Shown: one piece after another, positions 8,081 through 17,111 of the stretch
Position numbering within the stretch: the stretch's first letter is position 1
How the letters are laid out: the number at the start of each line of letters is the position of its first letter
Assembly (NCBI GenBank): GCA_015520425.1
Contig: WAQC01000020.1
Coordinates: 1 to 34,425, forward strand
Source: Candidatus Pelearchaeum sp.
GTDB taxonomy: Archaea > Thermoproteota > Nitrososphaeria_A > Caldarchaeales > Caldarchaeaceae
DNA length: 34,425 nt
Reading direction: 5' to 3'
The notes under the pieces: generated by a model
Seen by the model: only the letters and a program-made list of their open reading frames with translations
What the model was told of the DNA's origin: nothing
The model's database searches: none
Position numbers and translations under genes: made by a program

Positions 8081-9853
8081 ATGTCAGAGACGAGGGCTGG
8101 CGGTGTCTTTGAGGGTATTGTTAAGGAGCCTCTGCCTGAGGGGGCTGAGGTTCTTGAGGAGTATTGGCTTGAGAAGCCCTATTCGCGGGTGGTTATAGCT
8201 ATACCCCCAGGCGAGACTGGGCCGCGCTACTATTTGATTGAGCCTGAGCTCTCTCCCGAAGCTAAGAAGGCTTTGGCCAAACTGTCCGAGGCTATAGAGT
8301 CCGAGGTGAATCCAGCGGATTTTGAGAAGGCCGAAGACCTGCGCAGGGCTGTTGAGGAATATATTGACAAGCTGGTGCGGAAGTATTCTGGTCTGCTTAG
8401 GAAGCTCTCTGACGAGGATGTGGAGGCCATAAAATACTATCTGAGGAGGAACTTCATAGGTTTGGGGCATGTGGAGCCGCTTCTACAAGACCCCAACCTT
8501 GAGGATATCTCGTGTAACGGGTTGGGCATTCCAATCCATGTATGGCATAGGCGTTATGAGAGCATGCCCACGAATATCATATTCACGTCCAAGACTGAGT
8601 TGGATAATTATGTTGTTGGGCTTGCTCATAGGGCTGGTAAGCATGTCTCGGCTGCTTTCCCTATTGTTGACGCTATGCTCGCGGGGCAGCACCGCCTCGC
8701 GGCTACATACAGGGAGGAGGTGAGCCCTGAGGGGAGTAGCTTCACGATTAGGAAGTTTAGGACGGAGCCCTTCTCCATCATAGACCAGATTAGGATGGGG
8801 ACAATCTCGCTTGAGATGGCCGCCTACCTCTGGCTCTTGATAGACAATAAGTTCAACCTCATGGTCATAGGTGGGACAGGCGCTGGAAAGACCAGCCTCC
8901 TCAACAGCTTATGCAACTTCATAAGACCAGCATACAAGGTGGTAACTGTTGAGGAGACGCCAGAGCTTAACCTGCCCCTCCAGAACTGGGTCAAGCTCGT
9001 TACGCGCGAGGCGTATGGCGCTATAGGGACAATCTCAACGCGCATAACGCTCTACGACCTGGTTAAGACGAGCCTGAGGTATAGGCCTGACTATATCATC
9101 GTGGGCGAGATTCGCGGTGAGGAGGCTTATGTCCTCTTCCAGGCTTTGGCGACTGGGCATGGTGGCTTATCTACGATGCACGCTGAGTCTCTTGATTCTG
9201 CTGTTAAGAGGCTTGTTAGCCCGCCTATGAATATCTCGCCAGCCTACATACCCCTGATGAACGCGGTGCTGTTGATTGAGCGTATGCTCCTCCCAACACG
9301 CGGCGGCTACATGGCTCCAGCCAGGAGGGTGAGAACACTCTGGGAGGTTATAGAGCATGAGAACTACTACTCAATAGCAGAATATGATACGCGCACGAAT
9401 AGTTTCATAGCGGACTTCTCGGCCAGCTACCTGCTTCGCAAGATTGGGATAAAGTCTGGTAAGACTCTTCGCGAGATGGTTTCGGAGATGGAGGAGCGCC
9501 GCTTGGTGCTGGAGTGGATGTTGAAGAAGAACATCACGCGCCTCTGGGATGTCAGCAAGATAATCACGGAATACTACATCTCGCCCAACAAGGTTGTGGA
9601 GCGCGCTGTTGAGGAGATACGCGAGCTTAAGGAGGTGGAGACGACGCGGGCTGAGGTGATAACAGACGGGACATCCATAATCACTTCAATACTTGAGCGC
9701 TCCGCTGGGAAGACAACACTGAGGCAGCTCCTCACAGAGTCGCGGATGGATGAAGCCCTATTCTGGGACTCGCTGAGCAAGCTGATTAACGAGGGAGTAA
9801 TAGTCCTTAGGGATGATGGGACGGTTGAGCTCGTGGCTAAGCGTGTAGAGTAG
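8081..9853 (+). CDS. Type II/IV secretion system (TadA/ArlI/VirB11-like) ATPase 1
   Basis: Walker A GGTGAGKTS, Asp box VVTVEETPEL, His box ATGHGGLSTMHAES, YIIVGEIRGEEAYVLFQAL; extended C-terminus. Confidence 0.93.
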   Translation: MSETRAGGVFEGIVKEPLPEGAEVLEEYWLEKPYSRVVIAIPPGETGPRYYLIEPELSPEAKKALAKLSEAIESEVNPADFEKAEDLRRAVEEYIDKLVRKYSGLLRKLSDEDVEAIKYYLRRNFIGLGHVEPLLQDPNLEDISCNGLGIPIHVWHRRYESMPTNIIFTSKTELDNYVVGLAHRAGKHVSAAFPIVDAMLAGQHRLAATYREEVSPEGSSFTIRKFRTEPFSIIDQIRMGTISLEMAAYLWLLIDNKFNLMVIGGTGAGKTSLLNSLCNFIRPAYKVVTVEETPELNLPLQNWVKLVTREAYGAIGTISTRITLYDLVKTSLRYRPDYIIVGEIRGEEAYVLFQALATGHGGLSTMHAESLDSAVKRLVSPPMNISPAYIPLMNAVLLIERMLLPTRGGYMAPARRVRTLWEVIEHENYYSIAEYDTRTNSFIADFSASYLLRKIGIKSGKTLREMVSEMEERRLVLEWMLKKNITRLWDVSKIITEYYISPNKVVERAVEEIRELKEVETTRAEVITDGTSIITSILERSAGKTTLRQLLTESRMDEALFWDSLSKLINEGVIVLRDDGTVELVAKRVE

Positions 9854-9867
9854 TCGGGCTGGTATCT

Positions 9868-11631
9868 ATGGGCTTCCTGAGCAGGGCGTCTGCAACGGCC
9901 TATAACTACTTCGGATGGCTAGGGCCTTTGATACTCAAGATATTCAGGAGTATGCCAGACCAGCTTAAGGCTTCGGGGAAGGGTGTGTTTCCTGAAGCCT
10001 ACGCCGCTCTCGTGGGTATGCTTACGCTGATTTCAGCGGTGGCCTCGGCTGCGCTCTTCCTCTTCCTCTGGCTCGCGATGGGCGTGATAATGCAGCTAAG
10101 CGCGATGGTCTTCACAATACCCGTGATAACACTACTCCTCCTAGTCGTCTATCCATGGCTCTCCACGAAAGCCCTGGAAACGGCCCTGGAGGCGGAGATA
10201 CCATACGCGGCCGCCTACATAAGCGTGATGGCCGCTGGGGGAATATCACCATACTCCAGCCTCCAGCGCATTAGGTCTGTGAAGCTCATGCCCAAGATGA
10301 CTGCGGTGGCTGGCCTCCTTGACGTGCATGTGAAGGCTAGGGGAGTAGACCCTGTGAGCGCTCTTGAGAAGATAGCCGAGGAACTCCCCTCGCGCGAGTT
10401 TAAGGAGCTTGTTCAGGGCTATTCCGCTACGCTCAGGATGGGCGGCGACACGACGCACTACCTAGTAAGGAGGACGGAGATGATATTCAGCCGGCAGGAG
10501 GCTAAGGTTCGCGCGATAGCTGAGAGGATGGCCATGCTCGCAGAGGCTTACCTTGCTGTCGGAATACTACTCGCCCTAGGGCTCTTCATCATGTTCATAA
10601 TCTCCCACGCCCTCCCGCTTGAGGTAGCGCTCTTCGGCGTAGATACATTCCTAACAGTGAGCTACTTCATACTCCCATTCCTCAGCATACTCTTCATATA
10701 CTTCGCAGACATGCTCCAGCCGAAGTATCCCACCGCCGACTATAGGCCGTATAGGTTTGTCCTCTTCACGTTTCCGATATTCCTATTCTCTGTCATGGCT
10801 TTCTTTGCTCCTACGTTCATACCACAGCTCACACCGCTCCTCTGGCCCTTCGTGAGCGCTAGGGATGAGCTGGTGAGGCTCCTCGGCCTAGAGCGCGGCT
10901 TTGACGCGGCCTTCGGGATAATAATCCCGCTGCTCATACTCCTCGTCCCAGCAGCAATAGCTGAGATAATCTACTCAAGCACCGAGAAGAACATCCTAAC
11001 GGGTGTTACCAGATTCCTACGCGAGATGGTAGAAGTAAGGAAGACAGGGCTAACGCCTGAGAGGAGCATAGAGAGCCTATCCAGACGCAAGTATGGGCGT
11101 TTCTCAAAGATACTTAGAACAGTCGCAGGCAAGATAGCATGGGGGACGCCGTACCAGAAGATACATGAATACGTCCAGCGAAGCGTAAGGCACTGGGTCT
11201 CCAAGGTTAATCTCTACATACTGTTTGACGCTATAGAGGTTGGCGGCGGTACCCCTGAGACGCTTGAGGCGCTCGCGCGCTTCAGCGAGCAGATGGAGAC
11301 GATTGAATACGCTAAGCGGGCTGGCCTCAGGCCGCTCCTCATAATCCCCTACATAGGCGCGTTCGTGCTGATATTCGCAGCCCTAGTGCTGCTAGGCTTC
11401 ATGAAGACCTCGCTCCTGCTGGCTGGCCGCGTACTGGCGTTTGACGCGTTCCTACGCCTATTCCTACCCCCGCTGGTTCTCAACATAGCTATGATGGGGC
11501 TGGTCGCTGGCAAGATAGCCGAGGAACGCCTAGCGGCAGGCTTCAAGCACTCGGTACTAATGATACTGGTAACGATTCTGGCGTTTGTCTTGTCGCCTCA
11601 TATCGCCGCGTTCCTCACACCGCCAGCCTAG
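9868..11631 (+). CDS. Two-domain TadC/ArlJ-like (T2SSF) pilus platform membrane protein
   Basis: 587 aa polytopic protein directly after the ATPase; two T2SSF-like cytoplasmic halves (ISVMAAGGISPYSSLQ..., TLRMGGDTTHYLVRR...; VGGGTPETLEAL...). Confidence 0.88.
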   Translation: MGFLSRASATAYNYFGWLGPLILKIFRSMPDQLKASGKGVFPEAYAALVGMLTLISAVASAALFLFLWLAMGVIMQLSAMVFTIPVITLLLLVVYPWLSTKALETALEAEIPYAAAYISVMAAGGISPYSSLQRIRSVKLMPKMTAVAGLLDVHVKARGVDPVSALEKIAEELPSREFKELVQGYSATLRMGGDTTHYLVRRTEMIFSRQEAKVRAIAERMAMLAEAYLAVGILLALGLFIMFIISHALPLEVALFGVDTFLTVSYFILPFLSILFIYFADMLQPKYPTADYRPYRFVLFTFPIFLFSVMAFFAPTFIPQLTPLLWPFVSARDELVRLLGLERGFDAAFGIIIPLLILLVPAAIAEIIYSSTEKNILTGVTRFLREMVEVRKTGLTPERSIESLSRRKYGRFSKILRTVAGKIAWGTPYQKIHEYVQRSVRHWVSKVNLYILFDAIEVGGGTPETLEALARFSEQMETIEYAKRAGLRPLLIIPYIGAFVLIFAALVLLGFMKTSLLLAGRVLAFDAFLRLFLPPLVLNIAMMGLVAGKIAEERLAAGFKHSVLMILVTILAFVLSPHIAAFLTPPA

Positions 11632-12842
11632 TCGTGGCCGTTGTCTCCGTTATCGTTATCGCCGTTGTCGTTGTCTCCATTCTTTCCACCTTTCCCGTCT
11701 TTCCCACCATCAGCGCCTTTCGCGCGGGGGATTATAGTTATCGGATGCTCATCGGAGCCCGACACAGGCGAGCCATCATCCGCGCTCGTTCCTGAGAAGA
11801 GCACAGTTATCGCGCTATCCTCTCCAGGCTCGCCCTCCTCACCTGGCGTCTTTGACTTCAGCTTCCACACAACGGGCTTGCTTGACTCGCCAGGCCATAA
11901 GCACGCTGGAGAAACCTGAACCTCCTGCGGAGGAGAGCCGCTGTCAAACTCAAACAACGTTGTGTCAAACTCCACGCGGAGGGAGCCGTCGCATACGGGG
12001 ACGTTACCCACGTTGATGACGAAAGCCTCAACCAGGAAGGTCTGCATTCTGTAGACCAGCCTCGGGACTGTGGCGAAGACCGCTATTGAAGCATCGCGCG
12101 CGGGCGTGTCTGGTAGGTAGATTATGACGTAGAGCGTCTCAGGCACGGTTACCGTCGCCTCTATAGTTGAGCCGTCCCACGCGAGGCGTATGTTGTAGTT
12201 CCCAGGATTTACGCCGAAGCTCTCGGTAACGTTGTCGCCTAGTGTCGTTATGTGTATCTGCCTAGTGGCCGAGCCGCCTGCTATGTTGCCAGATATGCTG
12301 AGCGTGTATATCTTCCTAGGCTCCATATTCACCACAGTAACGTGAAGCGTGTATGGGTAGCCAGCGTCATCGCCCAACGAGGGTATGAAGAGCGGCGAGT
12401 TATCTGGAACAAACACATTACCGCGCTCTGTTACGAGGTAGATGTAGTACAGCTTACCAGCCTCTGCCTCTATCCCAGTGTCTATGGTCAGCGGCGGGTC
12501 TATCGGAGCTAGGAAGCCATCGGCCAGGCTTATTATGCTTGGGTTATCAAGACTATCGTTAGCGGCAACAAGAGCTCTGATTATCGTGAGGGGAATTGGG
12601 CCAGAGTTCTCCACCCATATCTTTATCCTATTATTATCTAGGAAGTCTATGTAGGCAGCCGCATCCACATCTTCCGCTGCTTTCTGTGCTTCAAAGGTTC
12701 TCCTGTTCTCTATCGCGCGTTCGTAGTTTAGGTTTGTGTCGCGGAAGTAGAAGGCTAGGGGTATTATGCTGGTGAAGATTATCGTTATGACTATCACGCC
12801 CGCTATGATGTTGGATACCCCACGCCGCCTACGCGAATTCAT
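11628..12842 (-). CDS. Large pilin-like secreted protein with class III signal peptide
   Basis: MNSRRRRGVSNIIAGVIVITIIFTSIIPLAFYF, then beta-rich domains and an Asn/Asp/Gly C-terminal tail; start trimmed from 12875. Confidence 0.75.
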   Translation of the reverse strand: MNSRRRRGVSNIIAGVIVITIIFTSIIPLAFYFRDTNLNYERAIENRRTFEAQKAAEDVDAAAYIDFLDNNRIKIWVENSGPIPLTIIRALVAANDSLDNPSIISLADGFLAPIDPPLTIDTGIEAEAGKLYYIYLVTERGNVFVPDNSPLFIPSLGDDAGYPYTLHVTVVNMEPRKIYTLSISGNIAGGSATRQIHITTLGDNVTESFGVNPGNYNIRLAWDGSTIEATVTVPETLYVIIYLPDTPARDASIAVFATVPRLVYRMQTFLVEAFVINVGNVPVCDGSLRVEFDTTLFEFDSGSPPQEVQVSPACLWPGESSKPVVWKLKSKTPGEEGEPGEDSAITVLFSGTSADDGSPVSGSDEHPITIIPRAKGADGGKDGKGGKNGDNDNGDNDNGDNGHD

Positions 12843-13305
12843 ACTCAACCACCACCGAGAGGTCCAGCTTGTCAAACGGGTCGTCTGGGTTGAAGTACTG
12901 TTCGGGCATGGCGTATATGCGCACAGACTTAGCAGCGTCTGATGGGATTGTGATGGTTAGCCTACCAGCGTCTCCCTTGGGCTCTAGGGTGAGCAGGTTG
13001 CTGGGGCTTAAGCTATTGAGTGATTTTCCATCAGCGTCTCTGAAGATGTAGCCCACGACGACGAGGCGGGTCTCGCCGTTGTTGTAGAGGTAGAGTATGA
13101 GCTGGTCGTCTATCTTCACCCCATACTCAACTATGAATGAAGACCTTACGTTGGCCACCTTCTCCTGCGTGTCCTGCGAGTAGCTCATCATGAATGTTCT
13201 GGATATGCTGGCGGTGAATGCCCAGACCCCGAAGCCCAGCATTACAGCTAACGCTGTGAGCATGACAGCGCCTATGATGTTGCTCACAGCGCGCCTACGC
13301 CTCAT
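12829..13305 (-). CDS. Pilin-like protein with class III signal peptide
   Basis: MRRRRAVSNIIGAVMLTALAVMLGFGVWAF: basic N-terminus plus hydrophobic helix, then an about 120 aa beta-rich domain. Confidence 0.78.
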   Translation of the reverse strand: MRRRRAVSNIIGAVMLTALAVMLGFGVWAFTASISRTFMMSYSQDTQEKVANVRSSFIVEYGVKIDDQLILYLYNNGETRLVVVGYIFRDADGKSLNSLSPSNLLTLEPKGDAGRLTITIPSDAAKSVRIYAMPEQYFNPDDPFDKLDLSVVVEYEFA

Positions 13306-13346
13306 GACGGCTGGGCCTCACCACCCTTAACTACAGCGAAGGAGCT

Positions 13347-13360
13347 TATAAATTAAGCCC
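13347..13360 (-). promoter_or_regulatory. Putative TATA box for the two-pilin minus-strand operon
   Basis: Minus strand reads GGGCTTAATTTATAAGC about 46 nt upstream of the ATG at 13305, with a GGTGGTGAGG RBS-like element between. Confidence 0.45.
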
Positions 13361-13423
13361 TCAGCAAAGCGCCTGGGGAATCATACGCAGATTTTACGAG
13401 GTTGTTACTGGTATTAGCCCTAG

Positions 13424-15247
13424 CTACTCCGTCTCTCCCGTAACCTGCTTTATTATCTCAAGTATCTTGGGCAGTACGTTGATGTCAAACTCCGCCGCGG
13501 ATGGTGAGTGGAGTAGGGTTATTCCGAGGAAGTCGGCTAGGCGCGCGGCGTCTTCCGAGATTGGGGATGAGGAGATGGCTATTATCCTGTTTATGTTCGT
13601 GTCCATCATCATTACCGAGGTGCGCATAACCTCGGTTACCGAGAGCTGGCCAGTTGTTGTGAGGAATATTATCCCTATCGCCACGCCCTCGCGAGTCCTT
13701 ATCAGGACATCAAACCTATGGACAACACCCGAAGCCCCCACAACACGCTTGGGTGCTTCAACCTCATAGCCCTTCGTCCGCATAATCTCTATCAACGTCT
13801 TAAGCGGCCTCTCAGACTCCCTCAGCCTGGCCAGAACCTCCTCATTAGGCACGTACTCGTAGAATATGCGCGGCTCAAAATCGCGGTAGCCGTATTCCTT
13901 ACCGCAGTTTGTGCATACGAAGGCTGTCTCTGGCTCTGGGTTTATGTCTCCGCAGTTGAGGCAGCGGAAGAAGACCGAGTATATCTTGCCGCTGTACTGC
14001 ACGGTGAAGCGCGAGACGTAGCCCTCAGCCTCCTGCGCTCCGATAGTTATCTCCTCCCTACAACGCGGACAGCGCATAACGCCCTCCTCGCTCACGAACA
14101 TCTCCTCAGGCCCCATGTAGCCGCAGAGCTGGTGCTGTATTATGCGCTGCCTGTAGATGTTAGGAGAGTGGCATGTACGGCAGACGAAATCAACAGCGTT
14201 GAGCGATGTCTTGCATGATGGGCAGTTGACGGTCTTGAAAGCTATCCCCTTACGCTTTAGTATGTTCTTCCGCGCCAGCCCCTCTAGAGCCGCCATGGCT
14301 TTGCTCGTATCTATGTCCAGCAACTCCTCAACCTGCGGGTATCTCCCACCCTCAGGCTTGTCGCGGTTCCTCACTGGACTCATCTCACGTAGCTCGCCTG
14401 AGATAAGCGCCTCAACAATCCTCTGCTCCGTCTGGTCTAGGTCGCGCAAGTCTATGGTCGCGGGCTTGAGGTCTTTCGGTATCGTGCTCGCGGGCGCTAC
14501 ACTTGTCTTGACCGTCGCGGTTTCGGGTATCTCCACCACGTTATCGCTGGCTGGCGGCTTCTCTACACGCGGCGGCGATGCTGGCGGAACGCTTGGCTGG
14601 GGCGGCGGCACCTGAACAACCTGCTCAACAGGGTTTGAAGAATGTCTAGGCTGCTGAACAGTCTCCTGAGGCGCCTCCCTAACAACCTGCTTCTGCGCCT
14701 CAGCCCTAGGCTCCTCCTCAATTATGCTTATCGCTGGCGTCCTCCTCGCCAAGACTACCGAAACATAAGACTGCGGAGCGACGCTTACCGCAATAGCCAC
14801 AAGCAAGCCGAGAAGATTTCCCATAACAATATCCGCCAGCGTTGTGTTGGGCTGTATGAAGATGAGCGAGAAGATTATGAGCGTAACAATCCTGCTCAGC
14901 GCTGTTATGGCAACAATCAGCGAGATTGGCACTATTATTCCTATTAAATAGAAGATGAGGGCGAGAACCAAACCAACAAGCGCGCCCTTTATGACTGGCG
15001 TGAGAAACCAGCCAAAAGAGCTTAAGAACGATAATAACGCGACGAATATGAATAAGTCTGTAATGAACCATAGAGGTAAGCTAGCTAAGGCTAGGTATGT
15101 GGAAGACTTCACGTAAGGATGGACCATCTGTTTTATTCCTACCCATTCTGTTGTTATATATCTGTTTGCTTTAAATTTATCGCCGTAAATAGACTCATCA
15201 TGCAGGTTAATATCCAGTATTACGTAGTCATCTTCAGGTCGTTGCAT
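13424..15247 (-). CDS. Membrane-anchored HTH / multi-zinc-ribbon / nuclease-fold-like protein
   Basis: N-terminal polytopic region, Pro-rich linker, HTH (GRYPQVEELLDIDTSKAMAALEGLARKNILKR), CPSC..CRTC..HQLCGYMG..CPRC..CLNCG..CTNCG, C-terminal Mrr-like fold. Start taken as MQRPEDD within the 15256 ORF. Confidence 0.75.
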   Translation of the reverse strand: MQRPEDDYVILDINLHDESIYGDKFKANRYITTEWVGIKQMVHPYVKSSTYLALASLPLWFITDLFIFVALLSFLSSFGWFLTPVIKGALVGLVLALIFYLIGIIVPISLIVAITALSRIVTLIIFSLIFIQPNTTLADIVMGNLLGLLVAIAVSVAPQSYVSVVLARRTPAISIIEEEPRAEAQKQVVREAPQETVQQPRHSSNPVEQVVQVPPPQPSVPPASPPRVEKPPASDNVVEIPETATVKTSVAPASTIPKDLKPATIDLRDLDQTEQRIVEALISGELREMSPVRNRDKPEGGRYPQVEELLDIDTSKAMAALEGLARKNILKRKGIAFKTVNCPSCKTSLNAVDFVCRTCHSPNIYRQRIIQHQLCGYMGPEEMFVSEEGVMRCPRCREEITIGAQEAEGYVSRFTVQYSGKIYSVFFRCLNCGDINPEPETAFVCTNCGKEYGYRDFEPRIFYEYVPNEEVLARLRESERPLKTLIEIMRTKGYEVEAPKRVVGASGVVHRFDVLIRTREGVAIGIIFLTTTGQLSVTEVMRTSVMMMDTNINRIIAISSSPISEDAARLADFLGITLLHSPSAAEFDINVLPKILEIIKQVTGETE

Positions 15248-16895
15248 AGACATCAAGCAGGGCGTGTATCATGTTTTCACTGTTTATAGATTGTTGGACG
15301 CTGGCCTGCGTGGCTGGATATTCTACCAAGAGCCGCGGCCTCACCGCGAGCCATAGGCTGCGCTGGAAACCCATGTCATCAAGGTAGGTTATCTTAACAG
15401 TTTTCTCATGTTCGGGGCGCCTGAGCCTAATCGCCTGAACATCAAGGGAGTTCATGAAGTCAGCCAGCTTGTATCTACTCTCATCATCAACGATAAATCG
15501 CTTACCATCCTCAGACAACTTAACTCCTTCTACCTGTATCTCCTCGGCTGGCGTGGCGCCGATATTAGCGACGCGCAGCATTAGGGTATCGTCGTTGAGC
15601 CTATAGCAGTCAGCCACTAGGTAGCTGCGTAGGAAGCTGGGCGGCTCTATCAGGAAGTGCTGCGGGAGGACAGGCGGCCTAGGAGGCTCATGAGAAAGGA
15701 TAACATCCCACACGCTAAGAGCGCTAACCACGCTCCCAATATCAAGAGCAGCCTCACCATCAACATCCACGGGGAGCCTGCTCATAATCTCCCTAAGATA
15801 CTTAGAAGCCTCGCTCCTAAGGAGGCTGCCCACATAGCTGTCCGAACTAGGGCTGGACTGGCTTAGAGTTATCGTATCCATCAACAAGCAGCACCAGGCG
15901 ATAGCATAGTCATCGCCTAGGAGCTTGTAGAGGAGGTGCGCTTGGTAGAGGTGTTTTGAGGACTCAATAAGCTGGGCCGTCCCGTCCTCTTTCTCCAGCG
16001 CCTTGAGCAGCGCGCTATACGCCCTGCATACGTGGGCGTCTGCCGAGACGAAGTAGCGGTCGCGCACCCTCTCCATACCGTTTGCAGCATCTTCCAACAA
16101 GCTAGCAGCTAGGGCGTAGTTGTCATACGACCTATAAGCCTCGGCAGCCGAGAGGAGAGAGTAAGCCTTAGCCAGGAACTTATACGGCTTAAGAGCCTTG
16201 AGCGAGGCTCTCCACATACGCGAGGCAGCGTTAAAACTCAGATTAGCCTCAAAGAGATTTCCACCCCTAACATGCATAAGACCATCAAGAAGATGGAGAC
16301 AGCCAACCATAGTGCTGTCAAGCAAAACCGCATTAGCCCTAACCTGCCTCAGAAGCTTACCAACAAAAACATCAGAACCAGCATATGATGACGCCGAGTC
16401 AAGCTCAATCAAGAAAGAAGTAACACGCGGATGAATGCTGCTCAACTCCCTATAGTATTGAACCAAGTCCAACATGCTGTTGGATAGCTGGAAGTAGTCG
16501 CGGTAGAGGAGGATGAGTTTGAGCGGCGCTTCCTCTGGCGTGAAGAACCCATCCTCATGCGATATTGGATACTCACACTCAGGTATGCCACCCTGCCTGG
16601 TTGCCTGTCTGAGGGAGAGAAGCCTTACAAGGTGGGACGACATCTTCAGAAGCTCAGTAATCCACGACCTGCTGAGCATCGTCTCCATGTGTATGTAGTT
16701 GAAGAGCTGGTGCGCGGCCTCCATGTAGATACTAGCACGCGCATAGTCGCTGGTCGCGGCAGCCATGTTAGCAGCCTGCCACAGGCTCTCGCCAGCAAGC
16801 ATACGGAGCTGCCGCTCATCATACTCAAGCGCAGACTCCACAAGCCTAGCAACACGCTCATCAGCGCGAATCAAGGGCCTATGACAAAGCCACAC
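15234..16895 (-). CDS. Helical-repeat (TPR-like) protein with C-terminal beta domain, paralogue of 26947..28992
   Basis: GTG start; all-helical N-terminal region; C-terminal HFLIEPPSFLRSYLVADCY...LRVANIGATPAEEIQVEGV aligns with FMVEPPDMANGYLVARYE...IHLLNIGASTVSEIFLEGI. Confidence 0.7.
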   Translation of the reverse strand: MWLCHRPLIRADERVARLVESALEYDERQLRMLAGESLWQAANMAAATSDYARASIYMEAAHQLFNYIHMETMLSRSWITELLKMSSHLVRLLSLRQATRQGGIPECEYPISHEDGFFTPEEAPLKLILLYRDYFQLSNSMLDLVQYYRELSSIHPRVTSFLIELDSASSYAGSDVFVGKLLRQVRANAVLLDSTMVGCLHLLDGLMHVRGGNLFEANLSFNAASRMWRASLKALKPYKFLAKAYSLLSAAEAYRSYDNYALAASLLEDAANGMERVRDRYFVSADAHVCRAYSALLKALEKEDGTAQLIESSKHLYQAHLLYKLLGDDYAIAWCCLLMDTITLSQSSPSSDSYVGSLLRSEASKYLREIMSRLPVDVDGEAALDIGSVVSALSVWDVILSHEPPRPPVLPQHFLIEPPSFLRSYLVADCYRLNDDTLMLRVANIGATPAEEIQVEGVKLSEDGKRFIVDDESRYKLADFMNSLDVQAIRLRRPEHEKTVKITYLDDMGFQRSLWLAVRPRLLVEYPATQASVQQSINSENMIHALLDVYATT

Positions 16896-17111
16896 CTGAA
16901 CAACTTACTTATTTATGTGAGAGAAGACCGCAGGAAACTATACGCCACAAGTAATACACACGCATGTTTTAGATAACTAACAAGCCAATAGACAGCAAGT
17001 TAGGTAACTGCCTTCCCACACCAGCCATGTGGCAAAAATAACTCTACCCATCTCTCGCGCTTCTTGATAGCTGGAAAGATTATATCGCGGAGCGCTTATT
17101 GGTAAGCTGTC

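Noticed and set aside
8081-11631. Calling the ATPase/platform pair an archaellum (arlI/arlJ) operon
   Set aside because: No ArlF/G/X-type set or clear ArlH beside it; pilins and topology fit a generic type IV pilus better.
11641-11919. Plus-strand ORF MSPLSLSPLSLSPFFPPFPSFPPSAPF with Ser/Pro repeats
   Set aside because: It is the antisense reading of the N/D/G tail of the pilin-like protein, not an independent repeat protein.
13718-14218. Plus-strand ORF of 166 aa and the neighbouring 14157..14615 ORF
   Set aside because: Fully antisense to the membrane zinc-ribbon gene; sequence is a codon-bias shadow.
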